Counted from the first letter of the stretch, positions 32,919 through 44,790 are shown. The stretch is DNA of 64,000 nt from Cyrtodaria siliqua (GCA_037043455.1 JAWPHD010005092.1:106955-170954); one strand, 5' to 3'. Notes: generated by a model not told the origin, from the letters alone. Program-made: numbers and translations.

Positions 32919-35225
32919 AGGGCGGAGCCCGGACGCGGCCGAAGGGCGCGGCCGGCGAAGCCCTCTTGCAGTAACGCGAGTATGAAAACTTACTTGTTTT
33001 CCCACATACTATGCGATATTTTCGTCAAGTTTCGCGCCGCCATTTTCAATCCGTAGGCTGGAAAGCAGACGTCAAATGTAGGGCAAAGTTTTAGGCAGAC
33101 AAAGTGGAATACCAGTCAATTTCGTACGTTCATTTTTTTCTATTTTTTGTTTTCGGTCTTTATTTCGAATTTTAAGCGTAAGTGAAACGTTTAATTACAG
33201 AAATATCACATTATATAAATACCTACTGTACAAAAAAGAGAGTATTTATCGAAATAAAATACAATTTGATCGCATGGGGGGTCACGTGATCGAAATATCA
33301 TCACGTGCTCTCAAACGCATAAAGTGATGTCGTCAAACTTCGGGTGATACTATTCCCCGGTAGATTCCCGGTTATTTTGCGATTGAAAGGGGATGGCAAC
33401 TATGATTCATGAGTGTGTTCATGTTTCTGATGGTTTAATGATTTATTTATGTAAACCATTTCGAAAGAAAGAAATAGTGTAATTAAGTCATGAATATTGG
33501 TTTTAAGTTGAAGCACTCGATGTCTACTAATATATAATATAAGGTAAAGGTAAATAGTGTTTAAAAGTGAATGTTTTACAAAAGAATGTATCAACAACAA
33601 TATTTATTTTTCTCTCAGGATTTGGCTTTAAACGCGGGCCACAATTATTTAAAGGCCACAATGTTGCCCGACACGCTAGGGGTGTCCGGAGGCATTCCAG
33701 TAACATCTAACAGTGTTGGCTTGTAATCGTGGTAATAACATTAACTAGGACCATATACCCTATATTCTTTGCTACTTTGACTAACTGTGGTCAGTTTTTA
33801 CCTTTTAAGACATGTCTTTTTTCTACATTTCCTTTTCCTTCTGACAAGCTTTCAGGGCATTGTTCGTAATGTTGTAGTAATTTCTGAAAAGGCTTCCACT
33901 GAAAGCATTCTATGTATGAGGTTTTGAACATGTTCCGCTTGCTTGCTGTCCTTAATTCTTCTCTGAACACTGTTGTGCTTCCCTTTCATTACAGATGCAT
34001 TGTCAGATGAATATGTAATGCACTGCTGCCATGATATATCCTTAACCTTATCCTGCATAACTTTGTCAAGCGTTTCAAATGCAGATGCTGATTCGTCTTT
34101 GCTTTTCATGTGTAATTAAAGCCTATATTTGTAGACATTTATTTAATCAAAACATTTAGAAAATAGTTGCCCAGGTTCTCCGGATGATATTTTACCAATG
34201 TGTCTTATCAAAATAATCAAACCCTGATCAAATGTATCCTCTTCATTACTCGTAACTGCCATCTGTGGCAATGCCATACCACTGAGATTACCCTTTTGCA
34301 TTAACCATTCACACATTCTTCAACACTCGTAGAAGCAATTGCACCATTCTTATGTGTGTAGTTTGTGTTCGTCTCAAGTGATACCTTTGGGCAATTTTAG
34401 ATTTTGAAAACATTTTGCAGAAATGGGGACTAGCATGATTACTAACTGTGATTGGAATTGAGTTATGTTCTACCACAAAGTAATAGCATTACATATTTTG
34501 ATATGGGTGACAAAACAGTCGCGAAACTTTCATTTATTATTGACACTAAATTTATTTAAATTACTTAATATGATTACAAATTTGGAGGTGGAACAGTGGC
34601 TAACCTTTGCTTTACCTAGTGACTTTAAGGACTTTAGTACTAACTTAAATTTTCATTTTATGGTGGGGTCAGAAAATTATTGATTCAATATCACTATTAC
34701 ATAACATATTTGGAGGTGGGTGACATTGCAGTCGCTAATTATGTTTTATTTATTAATAATATTAAAAATATAAAGAAATTTAAAATAAATTAATATTGCA
34801 AGGCGGGTGACATGATAGTCACAAAACGTTTTATTAGCAAAACATCCTTCATAACAAAGTCAGATATGAAACATCATACCATGGATATGTATGTAGATAT
34901 ATGATCATACACAATGTCACAATTCTGGAACTAAGACAGTCTGGACATAGACACACATGATGGCAGTTTAATTCGAATTTGAGATCCAGAGACTTGAAAT
35001 CTGTATTTTTATTTATTACATAACTTCCTGTGTGGAAAATATATTTGTCATGTTGCACTAGTGGACTAAATATGCAAATGCAGGCTGAATAATTGTTCTT
35101 CCTTTCTTTTCGTTTAGCTCAATGTGCATTAAAAAATACAGTATTATGCTAACCCTGCAGCACATCGTTTAGATCTACTTTAAAATAGTTAGCTTCGCCC
35201 GTCTTTAGGCTTTGCCTTGTTCATA
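32919..35225 (-). mobile_element. 2.3-kb DNA-transposon-like insertion, Y2 only
   Basis: Y1 (at about 16,400) is the empty site. The insert is flanked by TTATA (32,914-32,918 and 35,226-35,230). Near the ends, AGGGCGGAGCC on the left and the complement of AAGGCAAAGCC on the right form imperfect inverted repeats. The first 60 bases are strikingly GC- and CpG-rich (GGACGCGGCCGAAGGGCGCG). It carries a transposase-like fragment on the minus strand. 34,430-34,830 holds no gene but repeats a short GGAGGTGG-GTGAC motif. Confidence 0.7.
33852..34109 (-). pseudogene. hAT/ZBED-like transposase fragment
   Basis: This is an 85-codon fragment. The key segment reads ITYSSDNASVMKGKHNSVQ, resembling the part of hAT/ZBED-type transposase-derived proteins around a catalytic Asp of the RNase H-like fold (SDNxxVMxGKxxSV). 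The upstream part (DKVKDISWQQC) also fits that family in my recollection. The C-terminal end stops at TAA after LRTMP, and upstream in-frame sequence is broken. Full transposases are several hundred residues long, so this is a relic of the element at 32,919-35,225. A different transposase-derived zinc-finger family is possible. Confidence 0.55.
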
Positions 35226-35340
35226 TTATATATACATATCCGTTTCGTATAGTGTTTTTCAAAACTTCCATTTGTTAACTACTTAAATAGTCCCTTTTAT
35301 TAAATGTCTTAGGTTCACAAAGTATAATACTATTTAGATA

Positions 35341-35469
35341 GTAATATCTTTATACGTTTACATTATTTTTAATTACTACTTCATTCCTCCATGCTTCATC
35401 GGTTTTTGCGCACAATATGACCTTTTTATGTGTCGACGTGCCGTAAAACACCATTCATTCATTCATTCA
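35341..35469 (+). mobile_element. SINE 3' end with (ATTC)n tail, Y2 only
   Basis: Y1 (around 16,515) lacks it. The insert ends GTGTCGACGTGCCGTAAAAC followed by four ATTC repeats. The same end occurs at 52,165-52,275, which shows an interspersed family. The tRNA head is missing. Confidence 0.65.
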
Positions 35470-35594
35470 AATGTCCAAATCCTCAAATGATTATGTAACG
35501 CTGAACAACTGCCCTACAATACTAGCTTCCATAGTATAGTTTAACTTATCCCACACCCTGTCTTAGACTGCGGGGATCCATCTTGTGGATACAA

Positions 35595-36001
35595 TTGAAT
35601 TGGGTTTTAAGGCGCACCAACACATGAAAGGTTATATGGCGCCTAACAGGCATGAACATGCCAGGCTCTTCCTCCATGTACATCGAGATAAAATATGGAA
35701 GATGGGCCTAGAACCTTCTCACCCTGAACTGCAGAGTTGATGCAAATTCTATCGTAGAAACTCCATTTACGCTGGAGCCACGTTTTTTTCTGCCACTGCT
35801 CTTTTGATGTGAGCGAGATGGCACCTGAAACAATGCAGGGATCATGATGAAGACCTTTAATGAACATGAACAAAAAATGATAAAATGAACATGAATTTGG
35901 GGGGATTCTACCCCTCTGCCTACTCCTCCAAAGGGATCTTCAGTGGCCCTATTATTTGCCCCTTGACGAAACGGAGCCCCCGGGAACCACACGGGGCTTT
36001 T
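35595..36001 (-). mobile_element. 407-bp SINE with 12-bp target duplication, Y2 only
   Basis: It is flanked by TTGTGGATACAA (35,583-35,594) and TTGTGAATACAA (36,002-36,013). Y1 carries a single copy of this site near 16,633, a clean empty site. The sequence is almost the same as 24,699-25,105. On the minus strand it begins in a GC-rich region (CACAAAAAAGCCCCGTGTGG) and ends with CGCCTTAAAACCCAATTCAA. I see no classical box A or box B, so its RNA polymerase III origin is inferred only from the shared 3' module. Confidence 0.8.
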
Positions 36002-36777
36002 TTGTGAATACAAGACCGACTAACTATTGAAACTGACTCTCCACTCCTGAACCACCGACTCTCTACTCTCCTAGACTTTCCGTGCGCTCAGTATTATATT
36101 AGAAGATTACCCAGAATGAATTTCGGCAGTTAGTCATGCCCCACATATGGTCATCGACCTGTGTAGCTACAGGTTAACGCCATGGTGATTACCTCATTGT
36201 ATGCATACATTACCCACAATACATTTCGGCAAAAGGTCTCCCCTAATATGGCAATACCTCTTCACTCCCAGAATTCATCGTTTTCCAGAAACTTCCAGAG
36301 AAACTTAATTTAGCCCAATAACAGGTGTTCAGGTGATTAACCACATAGTAACTGACTGTTTTAGGAAACTCCCATTGCATGATCAGTTCTAGAGGGATTA
36401 ACCGGGTTGTACTATAACTCTAATCGTGTTACATTTATGAACTGTTATTATGTTAAGTACAATGGCAAGGCTGTAGAGTTACACCAAGACGGATGATTGT
36501 GGACTCTTTGTGGTCGAACTTAATGTAACTCATCTAGATATATCTGTGAATGAAGAATGGAGAATGACGAGTGTATGGCTATAAGTGATTTAGAACTCAC
36601 AAAGTGCATTCTACAGAATCAATGCAGAGTAAATCATGTAGGTCATGGTCCGTTGTTGTGACCTATTTTGGTTGTGAACTATGTTTCTATGTTACAGGTT
36701 TACATAATGCCACGGTATATGTTTATGATACGTATAGACTAGTTTATCTGATATGATAGGTAGTTGTCCCAAAACGC

Positions 36778-37037
36778 ATTACGTGGTCCGAGTATCATAC
36801 CCCATCCAACCCCTTCTCCAAGGAGCGAAGACGGCGTTGACTGGGGTATGAGAAAAAACCTTGATTTCGGATTAAACAGTTTCATATCGTAAAATTAAAA
36901 CATTTAATAGATAATTTTAAACAGGTTATCGCATTTTTTTAGCAAAACATGTTTTTAAACCTGTTTTATTGTCGAAATATCCGTCATAAAATTCTGCTGC
37001 TAATATAAGATTTCCCATCGCTTAATGGAATTAAAGC
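36778..37037. repeat. Right arm of long inverted repeat in Y2
   Basis: Reverse complement of 27,284-27,525 and paralog of 17,513-17,764. It keeps the full inner hairpin, ATACCCCATCCAACCCC to its complement. Confidence 0.7.
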
Positions 37038-38864
37038 GGGACAACGTAATGAACATATATTCTGATCGGCTTGCATGTTGGCCAGTAGCCCCAGAATTGT
37101 TTAAATAAGTAAAAAACACGTGTGATGACTGTTTTTGCATAATGATTATGGACTTTTCTGAAAACTTCATTTACTAATGTAAAAATCGCTGGTGCTCTTA
37201 ATTTAACTATCCCGCCATTAACAAGCACATTTTACAACTTACAGATGTACACCGGTTCTAAAATGCCTCCTTGTATATTTTGAGACTCCAAACTATATAT
37301 ACACAAAATAAACGGCTTTAACAAGTCAGGCCAATCCACAAACTCGGTGCGTCGAATTAAAGTTAACAACTCATAATTCATTTTAATAATATTCAATCAC
37401 GGGTATTTTAAGAACACATTAATAAACCTATATTTTTAATCGGCATATGTGCATTACCATATGACCTGAACACATGGATAGAGTTATGATAAACGATTTT
37501 GTAGTATACTGTTGCCGTTATTTGGTGGATTGATTTCTTTAAGTATTTTCGAGGAAATAACAATACAAATAAGTAAGTGAACACTGAAATATTAGTTATT
37601 GTACTGAAACAACTGGTCTTGAACTACGTTAGACATTTTATAAATATGTTTTAAATTGATATAAATACTAACGGAGACAATATCCTATATTTTCGTGTGG
37701 ATTTGAAACAATATATTCGGATAGCGAAGAAATATTACTGGGATTGGCTGAATATGTTTGCATTTTCTAACTACCCTGAATAGCACCTGTTTTGTTTTCT
37801 GATGATGATGCTATTTTACTGACTTTCAGACTCTGACGACAATTTTACAAGTTTGTGAGTAAAGGACGTTCCATACACTTGATACTAAAAGGGAGCTGGT
37901 CTGGTCTTATAAAGTTATTATGTGTCAGATCAATATTTCCTTTTAATTATTTAATTACTATAATTGTGAACTGAAGGAATATCGGTCGACCATCTTTGAA
38001 AAAATAAATCCATAATCGATGAGACATTTGTGCCTAAAACACGTATTTGGTTTCAAATTTCACTTGAACATTTCCCATCGACTTTGCTTTTTTTTCAATT
38101 ATGGCCGACCAATAGTCCTTATTATTATATATTCTTTTATATACGTAGTTTTTATTGGCTAAAACTCAGTCACGTGCATGTCATACACTACTGACTTGAA
38201 AACATGTTCAAACGTGTCCAACCGGTTTAAACCAGACTTGCGAGACAATAGTTCTCTTTCGGGTGAAAAGTTCTCTTGCCGAGTCAATAGTATCTTGCAG
38301 ATCATTCAAGCGCTTTATTACCAATGTCAGTTATTTACCATAAGCGCTCAATGACATAATGAATAATAATTAACAGGATGGGCAACGTTTTCCTTTATCA
38401 ACTGAGGAAGTGTTGGAAGAATTAGTGCTATCGAGACATTCAAAAGCAACGAAAAGTGTTAAAGAAAACATTGTTTCCATATTAAAAATAAAAGACTTAT
38501 CTTGACACATTTTCTTACTTTTTTCTCTATAATTCAATATAATAAAACAACTATCAACTTCTGTTTCAGTCAACGGTTAAAACTATTCATCCTCGGGAAT
38601 GACTATTGACCCTCAGCAGAGAATTATTGACCTCTACTGCGTCTCGGTCAATAGTTCACTGCTTCGGGTCAATAGTCATTTCCTTGGATGAGAAAGTTTT
38701 AACCATTGACTTCAACAGAAGTACATAGATCGTTGTATAATAGCGCCTATATGCAACTGCAGTTGATTTGACTGGTTGTCTGTACGTGGTGACATGCATT
38801 ACGTGAATCGTACGGCGTCAGGAGAGACGTGCTATACTAAATGTTGACATGATTGAAAGGTCAA

Positions 38865-38929
38865 CCATCCGTTGTCCAGTGGAAGAATGCTCACCTGCCA
38901 AACGGGCGATTCAGTTCTCGGCTGATGCA
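38865..38929 (+). pseudogene. tRNA-Gly-like relic in X3
   Basis: Paralog of 773-837 with the same internal deletion before the T loop, so the tRNA was already broken in the ancestral X unit. GCC is retained in the anticodon position, but the acceptor and T stems do not pair properly. Confidence 0.65.
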
Positions 38930-39429
38930 CATTTTTGAGTTAGTTTTAATTATTATTCTAAACTTAATGATTCGTAGTGAACAAATCAACAACAAAGTAG
39001 GCCACTGTGGGTTTAAACCGGTTATAGGGTGCACCAAACCTCACACTTACCCTACTGTCTTCCGATTAAAACAGAACAGTGTAAATAAAGAAATTCCCGA
39101 CAAGAACTAATCTCTAACCAACAAGGCAGCATCAATAGGCAATATACCTAAAACACGAATATGCTCGTGTAAATATAATACAAAAAAACAATAGCCTAGA
39201 AAGCCACAATGAAGGTACTCAGTGACTTGGCTGAAGCCAGAGCAACAAGAGAATAAACCATTAAGAGCACGACAAGAAAGATCATAGACAAACATCAAAC
39301 GCCACCGTCTCAATGGGCTTTAGGTAGGCGTCATCATAGGGTCCACAGCCTGTCCGGTCATCGTACAATTAAAGAGGAAAGCATAGTTACTGTGGCGAAC
39401 TGTAAAAGGGTCCACCACCAATCATGCAG

Positions 39430-39688
39430 TACGTTGCAAAATGATAGGGTCATAACCTCTTTTCATAAACTTTCTAACAAGTTTAACAAAGATAGTATGA
39501 AAGTGATCATGACCAAGAATCTTACGAAGTTTATAAATCACATCACCATAGAAGTCAGGTTGTGATAGTCCTCGATGCAGAAGAGTCCTTAAATTACTTT
39601 TATATTTGGAAGGAAGATCAGGGTCACGATAATAACATTTTGCAGAGGTTTTACAAAGTTTATGGTTACTGTAACCCTGATTGAGTAG
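39430..39688 (-). pseudogene. RT C-terminal part, downstream of nested insert
   Basis: Broken minus-strand frames give LLNQGYSNHKL, DLPSKYKSNLRTLLHRG, LSQPDFYGDVIYKLRKIL and KFMKRGYDPIILQ in order. These correspond to the thumb/C-terminal region seen in the Y fragments. Together with 41,018-41,641 it forms one protein split by a 1.4-kb insertion. Confidence 0.7.
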
Positions 39689-41074
39689 TTTGTAGCTCGA
39701 CTGATCAGAGATCAGCAGAGCTTATGCCGTGGTGCGGCGTCCGTCGTCCGTCCGTCCGTCTGTCTGTCCGTCCGTAAACTTTTATTTTAGCGACTACTCC
39801 TCTGAAACTACAGAATGGATATTCATGAAACTTAACAGAAATGTTGCCCATGAAGTCTAGTTGATCCTAGCAAAAATTCATGTTGATGTGAAATCCAAGA
39901 TGGCCGCCAAATCTAAAAATATGTTTTTAAAAAACAAGATTGTAGCGACTACTTCTTGAAAATTCTAAGTGATACTGATATGGGACTTTTTTTTAAAATG
40001 ATCAGCATGACATGATGTTGGTCCTTGTCGAAAATTGTTTTGATTCGACGTTAAACATGACTGCCAGTGGCCATCTTTGTTTACATAGAGTTATAAAATG
40101 AAAATTTGTAGCGACTACTCCTCTAAAACTACAGAATGGATATTCATGAAACATTACAGAAATGTTGGCCATGAAGTCTAGTTGATCCTAGCAAAAAATC
40201 ATGTTGATGTGAAATCCAAGATGGCCGCCAAATCTAAAAATAGGTTTTTGGTCCTTGTCGAAAATTGTTTTGATTCGACGTTAAACATGGCTGCCAGCGG
40301 CCATCTTTGTTTATATAGAGTTATATAATGAAAATTTTAGCGACTATTTCTCTGAAACTAGTTGACGGATTTTCATGAAACTTCACAGGATTGTTGCTCT
40401 TAATGTCTAATTGATACTAGCAAAATTTAAGATCGGCCAGAAATTCAAGATGGCCGCCACAGCTAAAAATAGATTTTTAAAAAACAAGATTGTAGCGACT
40501 ACTTCTTGAAAACTATAACTGATATTGATATGGGACTTTTTCTAAAATGATCAGCATGACATGATGGTTATCCGAGTCGGATATCGACGTTAAACATGGC
40601 TGCCATTGGCCATTTTTATTTACATAGAGTTATATAATGAAAACTTGTAGCGATTACTTCTCTGAAACTACTCGACGGATTTTCATAAAACTTCACACGA
40701 ATATTGCTCTTGATGTCATATTGATCCTAGAAAAAATTCTTCTTGAAAACTATAAGTGATATTGATATGGGACTTTTTCTAAAATAATCAGCATGACATG
40801 ATGTTGGTCCTTGTCAAAAATCGTTTTGATTCGATGTTAAACATGGCTGTCAGCGGCCATCCTTTTTTACTTAGAGTTATATAATGAAAACTTGTAGCGA
40901 CTACTCCTGTGAAACTACTTGACGGATTTTCATGAAACGACAGGAATGTTGCTCTTGATGTCTAATTGATCCTAGCAAAATTTCAGGTCGGCCGGAAATT
41001 CAAGATGGCCGCCACGGCTAAAAATATCTGAGATTAAAATCAATCAGTAGAGCTTCAAGGTCATTGACCTCTTG
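39689..41074. mobile_element. 1.4-kb tandem-repeat element nested in the RT gene
   Basis: It has four to five degenerate units of about 230-320 bp, each with GTAGCGACTACTCCTCTGAA, ACGGATTTTCATGAAACTTC, GTTGATCCTAGCAAAA, AAGATGGCCGCCA and GGCCATCTTTGTTTACATAG. The left edge has a run of CCGT/CTGT repeats (39,748-39,776). The ends are roughly inverted (GATCAGCAGAGCTT near 39,707 and CAGTAGAGCTTCAAGG near 41,045). It interrupts the RT frame between ITK and the LLNQG codons. There is no coding sequence. Confidence 0.75.
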
Positions 41075-41641
41075 TTTAGTTATACTAAGATTACGCATAT
41101 TAAAATCCTCAACTCGAGTACAAGCTCTTGAAAAACGAATAAGTGGAGACACATACACCCCATAAGAAGCATCCCCATCCAAGTGGGGATAATTAACAAT
41201 GTCAAAATTAAAATCATCTCTCTTGTCATAGATATTGCTAATTATTTCACCATTTTCAATCGAGAGATCTAAATCAAGAAAAGAAGCGTTGTTATATGAT
41301 ATATTAGCTTTGTTAAGCTGAAGTTCTTTAGGATAAATATTATTAACCATAGTTGGAAAGAAAGGGTTGTCAATGTTCAATATGTCATCCAGATACCGAG
41401 AGGTGTCATTAAAGGCTTCAATAACATCTGCCTGGGTATCTGGTGAAAGTCTCAACATGAAATCTCTTTCATAGCAAAATAAAAACAAAGCTGCGACAAG
41501 TGGTGCACAGTTCGTACCCATAGGGATACCAGCAATTTGTCTATAAACGGTGGTTCCATACCGGACGAAAATATTATCTAAAAGGAAGATGAGTGCTTCA
41601 CAAACTTCATAGCAAATCCACATACTAGCAAATACTCTCAT
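41018..41641 (-). pseudogene. Reverse transcriptase fragment, Penelope-like type
   Basis: The 207-codon open frame is the best preserved RT piece in the window. GIPMGTNCAPLVAALFL corresponds to RT motif B. RYLDDILNI is motif C with both catalytic Asp residues present. YDKRDDFNFDIVNYPHLDGD, YGVYVSPLIRFSRAC and VEDFNMRNLSITK follow. The first few residues (MRVFAS) come from flanking X3 DNA, so the gene is 5'-truncated and motif A with the palm N-terminus is missing. The last 25 or so residues are read from the nested repeat. It would copy RNA by target-primed reverse transcription if complete, and no GIY-YIG endonuclease is visible. The family name is likely, not certain. Confidence 0.8.
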
Positions 41642-41736
41642 GTTTCAACAGCTGTTTAGAGCTATATTTAATGGATATTTAACATATCTATATATTTTTA
41701 TTTTCTCCTAAGCTGTATACACTAGGGCTTAAAATT

Positions 41737-42037
41737 AGATAAAAGTCGAACAGGAAATGTAGCATTCAAGGACCACAGTCAACCAAAAGCACGCATAGAA
41801 ACAATCAACAGTTGCAAAGATGGACAAAAGGCAAGCCTCGTGAAATTATCAATATATATATATGCAACATAATATCACAAATGGCAGTTTTCACCAAAAA
41901 AAGCAAGACTGATCAATTATATGTATCTTATGTTTGTGATTTCATTTCTTGCATTTTAATAATATGTGTAGTTGTTTGTTTCTGTACGTGTTTGTTTGAC
42001 TGTGGTCCCTGAATTCTACATTTCTTTTTATATCTAC
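41737..42037. mobile_element. Inverted pair of retroelement termini, X3 copy
   Basis: Paralog of 998-1,641 without the nested hairpin. The left end is AAGTCGAACAGGAAATGTAG and the right end contains GTTTGACTGTGGTCCCTGAA with the T-rich terminus. It shows the ancestral, uninterrupted form. Confidence 0.6.
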
Positions 42038-42176
42038 TTTTATTTCAAAATTTTAATAGTCCGTAAGGCGTACGAACGGTTTCCACACTACAATGGCAGA
42101 CAATATACGAAATGAAACAGAAAACTTTATAATTATTATATCTTACACAATGTATATACTCAAAAATATATATATA

Positions 42177-42323
42177 GAGGATCTTACATGAGCGCTCATT
42201 CATTATTGAATTTATTAAACGAGTTGTCAAGAATGATATGAGGCGACGGCTTGCCTAGCATCATATCATGTTTTGCCAATGAGTTTAATAAATTCAATAA
42301 TAAATTAGCACGAATGTGAGATT
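42177..42323. mobile_element. Foldback MITE (X3)
   Basis: The arms share TTATTGAATTTATTAAACGA and continue to a centre near GGCGACGGCTTGCC. The outer ends are GAGGATCTTACATGAG and, inverted, GTGAGATTCT. It is closely related to 46,579-46,727. X1 has no equivalent. Confidence 0.75.
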
Positions 42324-42343
42324 CTATTTATTACATGACTTAT

Positions 42344-42405
42344 AACGTCACATTACGTCATAAAACGTACATTAACGTGACGTCCATGACGTCATTAACG
42401 TTATG
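42344..42405. other. ACGT-rich module with CRE-like site
   Basis: Seven ACGT cores lie in about 60 bp, including a perfect palindrome TGACGTCA at 42,387-42,394 (the consensus cAMP-response element bound by CREB/ATF bZIP proteins). There is no gene beside it, so regulatory use is unproven. Confidence 0.45.
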
Positions 42406-43735
42406 TTATACCACTAGTGGAATATCAGAAATATTGAATGGTGTTATTACACTCCCACACCGCATGTTATGTGATGATATATTTTACATAATTTATATAC
42501 TCCAAACTATATATTATATCTAACATAATTTATATACTCGTATATGATATGTAGAATATGACAAAATCTTTTCATATCAACAAATCATCAGTTGTATACA
42601 CAGTATTTCACTCGCTAATAAAATAATAAAGTGATAATACGTAAAACGTAAAATTTACATTCCACTGTGACTGTATCGTTTAAATTTTACGTTTGTATTT
42701 TACGTTTGTATTTTACGTATTATGAAAGTAGGTATAAAACTCTGATAGGAAATTTAGATTTCGCTGATCGCTGTCAACCAAAACATGCTTTAAAATAAAT
42801 CGGCAACAATTTCAATGTTAACAAGAAGCAAGGTGTGTGACATCAAAAACTCAAACGGTTTACAATATTGAAGATCGTTTGATATATTGTCATTCATATG
42901 ACCATAACGATCTAAAGACATGTGCATTTAAATTTAACTCGTTTTGCCTCATATCATCTGATAAAGTTCACCTTTTATACTTTTTTTGTATTCAAAACAA
43001 AAGCATAAATAAAACATACATATACAAGATGACGGTTTCAACCAGCATGATACAACTGACATTGCGAAATATATCGTCTAGGATATTAATTCAAATTACT
43101 ATATTTCATTCAGTTGGAATATATATTTGAATAACCAAACTGCATTGCGTTGATGTTGAAACTGCATATTTATTGTGTATTAGATAGTTCGAAACACAAG
43201 CAAAACAGGTGTTAAGACAATGCAAATAAAAAGCAGATGGATATTATCTATATAATAATTATAAATTTTCTATGTCAAATGGTAGTACTTGCAAATATTG
43301 ACATGCTTACAACGTCAACATGTATGACCCGATTAGTCGTCATCTGCTCTGTAACAGTGTTTTCAAAAAACTAGAAGGGTAAGAAAATGAAAAAGTATAT
43401 CTGCTTAATAGTTATTACATAACATGGCTTCTGTGAATGCAATGAAGCCATGACTTATTTCCCGTAATAGATGCAAATGAGTATAGAATCATTGTGTTTG
43501 TCTACGGTAAAACATTTAATCCCAATTGTTTGCATGGTACATCATACGGTACGTTCAGACGCTTTAATTATTTATCATTATTTGAAATATTACTTCATAA
43601 AAAGAATGTAAGTAACGTTAAATTATGTTTAAGGTGTCGTATTATTTGTAGGGAGAACGCATGTACAGCCGAGTAACGCAGGAACGTCATGTAAACAACA
43701 AAACGACGTCATGATTTGTCTTACCAATCGCCGCT

Positions 43736-43830
43736 GGATAAAAAGATAGGATACTCGGCAAGAGCCTCGTATACTAAGATAGGATACTCGGCAGAGCCTC
43801 GGCAGAGCCTCGTATCCTATCATTTTATCC
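43736..43830. repeat. Foldback with internally duplicated loop (Y3)
   Basis: The hairpin orthologous to 8,404-8,454 has a tandem duplication of its centre: GATAGGATACTCGGC occurs twice and GCAGAGCCTC twice. This is consistent with replication slippage in a palindrome. Confidence 0.7.
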
Positions 43831-44586
43831 AACTCGTTTATTAAAAACAATAATACACAGTCACTCATGTAAGATCCTCTATGTATTAAACAGAACAAAT
43901 GTTAAAGGTCCGACACGTTTACATAGACTATGACTAGTGATATGAAAGAAAGTGCATCGGTGGTTCACCGGTCGCAGTCGCAACGCTGATGTATTTATTC
44001 AATGTTAGATTTAACTTTAGATCTGCAGCTAAACATTGAAATATAGGTAAAAAAAAGAAGATTGAATTGTGTTTGTTTATGTTACCAGTTAAGTAATTGA
44101 TGAATGATACTGAAAGTTTAATGATACTTTGTGTGGAATATATAAATATATATAGGCAATATTTAAAAAATACATATGATATGAAAATATTCCAATTATA
44201 TAGGCAAACATCCTAGCATATTGTCCGGATGGTAAAATTGAGTTGGACAAATGTATCTGGACAACGAAAGCACATTTAAAGACTAACGTATACATTATAT
44301 TCCCGTCCCTTTATTATGTGTCTTGGAGTGGGGGCGAGGGTGATTATCACAAGATAAAAACAATTCAGAAAGTGGAATAGCATTTTCTGTTTACACACAT
44401 TGCTTGCGTACGCAGTAGCTCCGCCTCCTTGAAAAGTGAAGATTTTTCGACATTAAACATTATGTTTTCAAAAGAAATGCTTAATTAGTAATTGCATGTA
44501 CACCCATGCATGATAGGTTTTCTTGTATTGGTTACCCCATATCGTCCAGTGAAATATAGCATGACTTTGGGATGACTCTAGGGTAA

Positions 44587-44790
44587 GTGTGAGGTTTGGT
44601 GCACCCTAGAACCTGGTTTAAACTGCCTGCGGCTGACCGTTTCAAGGCGGTAGCCCTATTGTCAGCCATTTATGTGTGTGATGTCTAGTTTGGCATTTTG
44701 TTCATCTTTAAGGTTGTTCTTTGTTACTGTGTGTGTTAGTGGTTGACTGTTGTCCTTGAATGCTAATTTTTCTGTTCGATTTTTATATCC
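44587..44790 (+). mobile_element. Penelope-like element 3' terminus (Y3)
   Basis: Paralog of 9,155-9,355 and 26,325-26,543, with an internal deletion after AAACTGCCTGCGGC. It lies about 90 bp upstream of a tRNA-Gly-like locus, as in the other Y copies. Confidence 0.6.

Larger units (their letters stand above)
19602..37732. repeat. Macro-repeat segment Y, copy 2 (Y2)
   Basis: The order matches Y1 throughout. 7,193-7,875 pairs with 19,602-20,280, then 7,876-18,235 pairs with 25,106-37,507 once the insertions at 20,281-25,105, 32,919-35,225, 35,341-35,469 and 35,595-36,001 are removed. 18,760-18,983 pairs with 37,508-37,732. Aligned 60-base stretches differ at only a few positions plus small indels. 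Noncoding stretches not listed separately, including 31,400-32,910 and 36,020-36,770, hold no gene that I recognise. Confidence 0.85.
38999..41627 (-). mobile_element. Penelope-like-type retroelement, truncated, X3 only
   Basis: X1 (about 905-920) is uninterrupted here, so this is an insertion. On the minus strand it runs from RT coding sequence (41,627 down to 41,075), through a nested tandem-repeat insert (39,689-41,074), into the RT C-terminal part (39,688-39,430) and a noncoding 3' region down to the GGTGCACCCTATAACCGG block at about 39,010. Both the 5' and the extreme 3' ends are missing. A second copy on the plus strand lies at 47,364-48,357. Confidence 0.75.
37957..43312. repeat. Macro-repeat segment X, copy 3 (X3)
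   Basis: It aligns with X1 in the same orientation. It differs by a Penelope-like insertion (38,999-41,627), a foldback at 42,177-42,323 with an ACGT-rich flank, and the absence of the X1 hairpin and X1 MITE. 37,733-37,956, between Y2 and X3, is unassigned. Confidence 0.85.
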
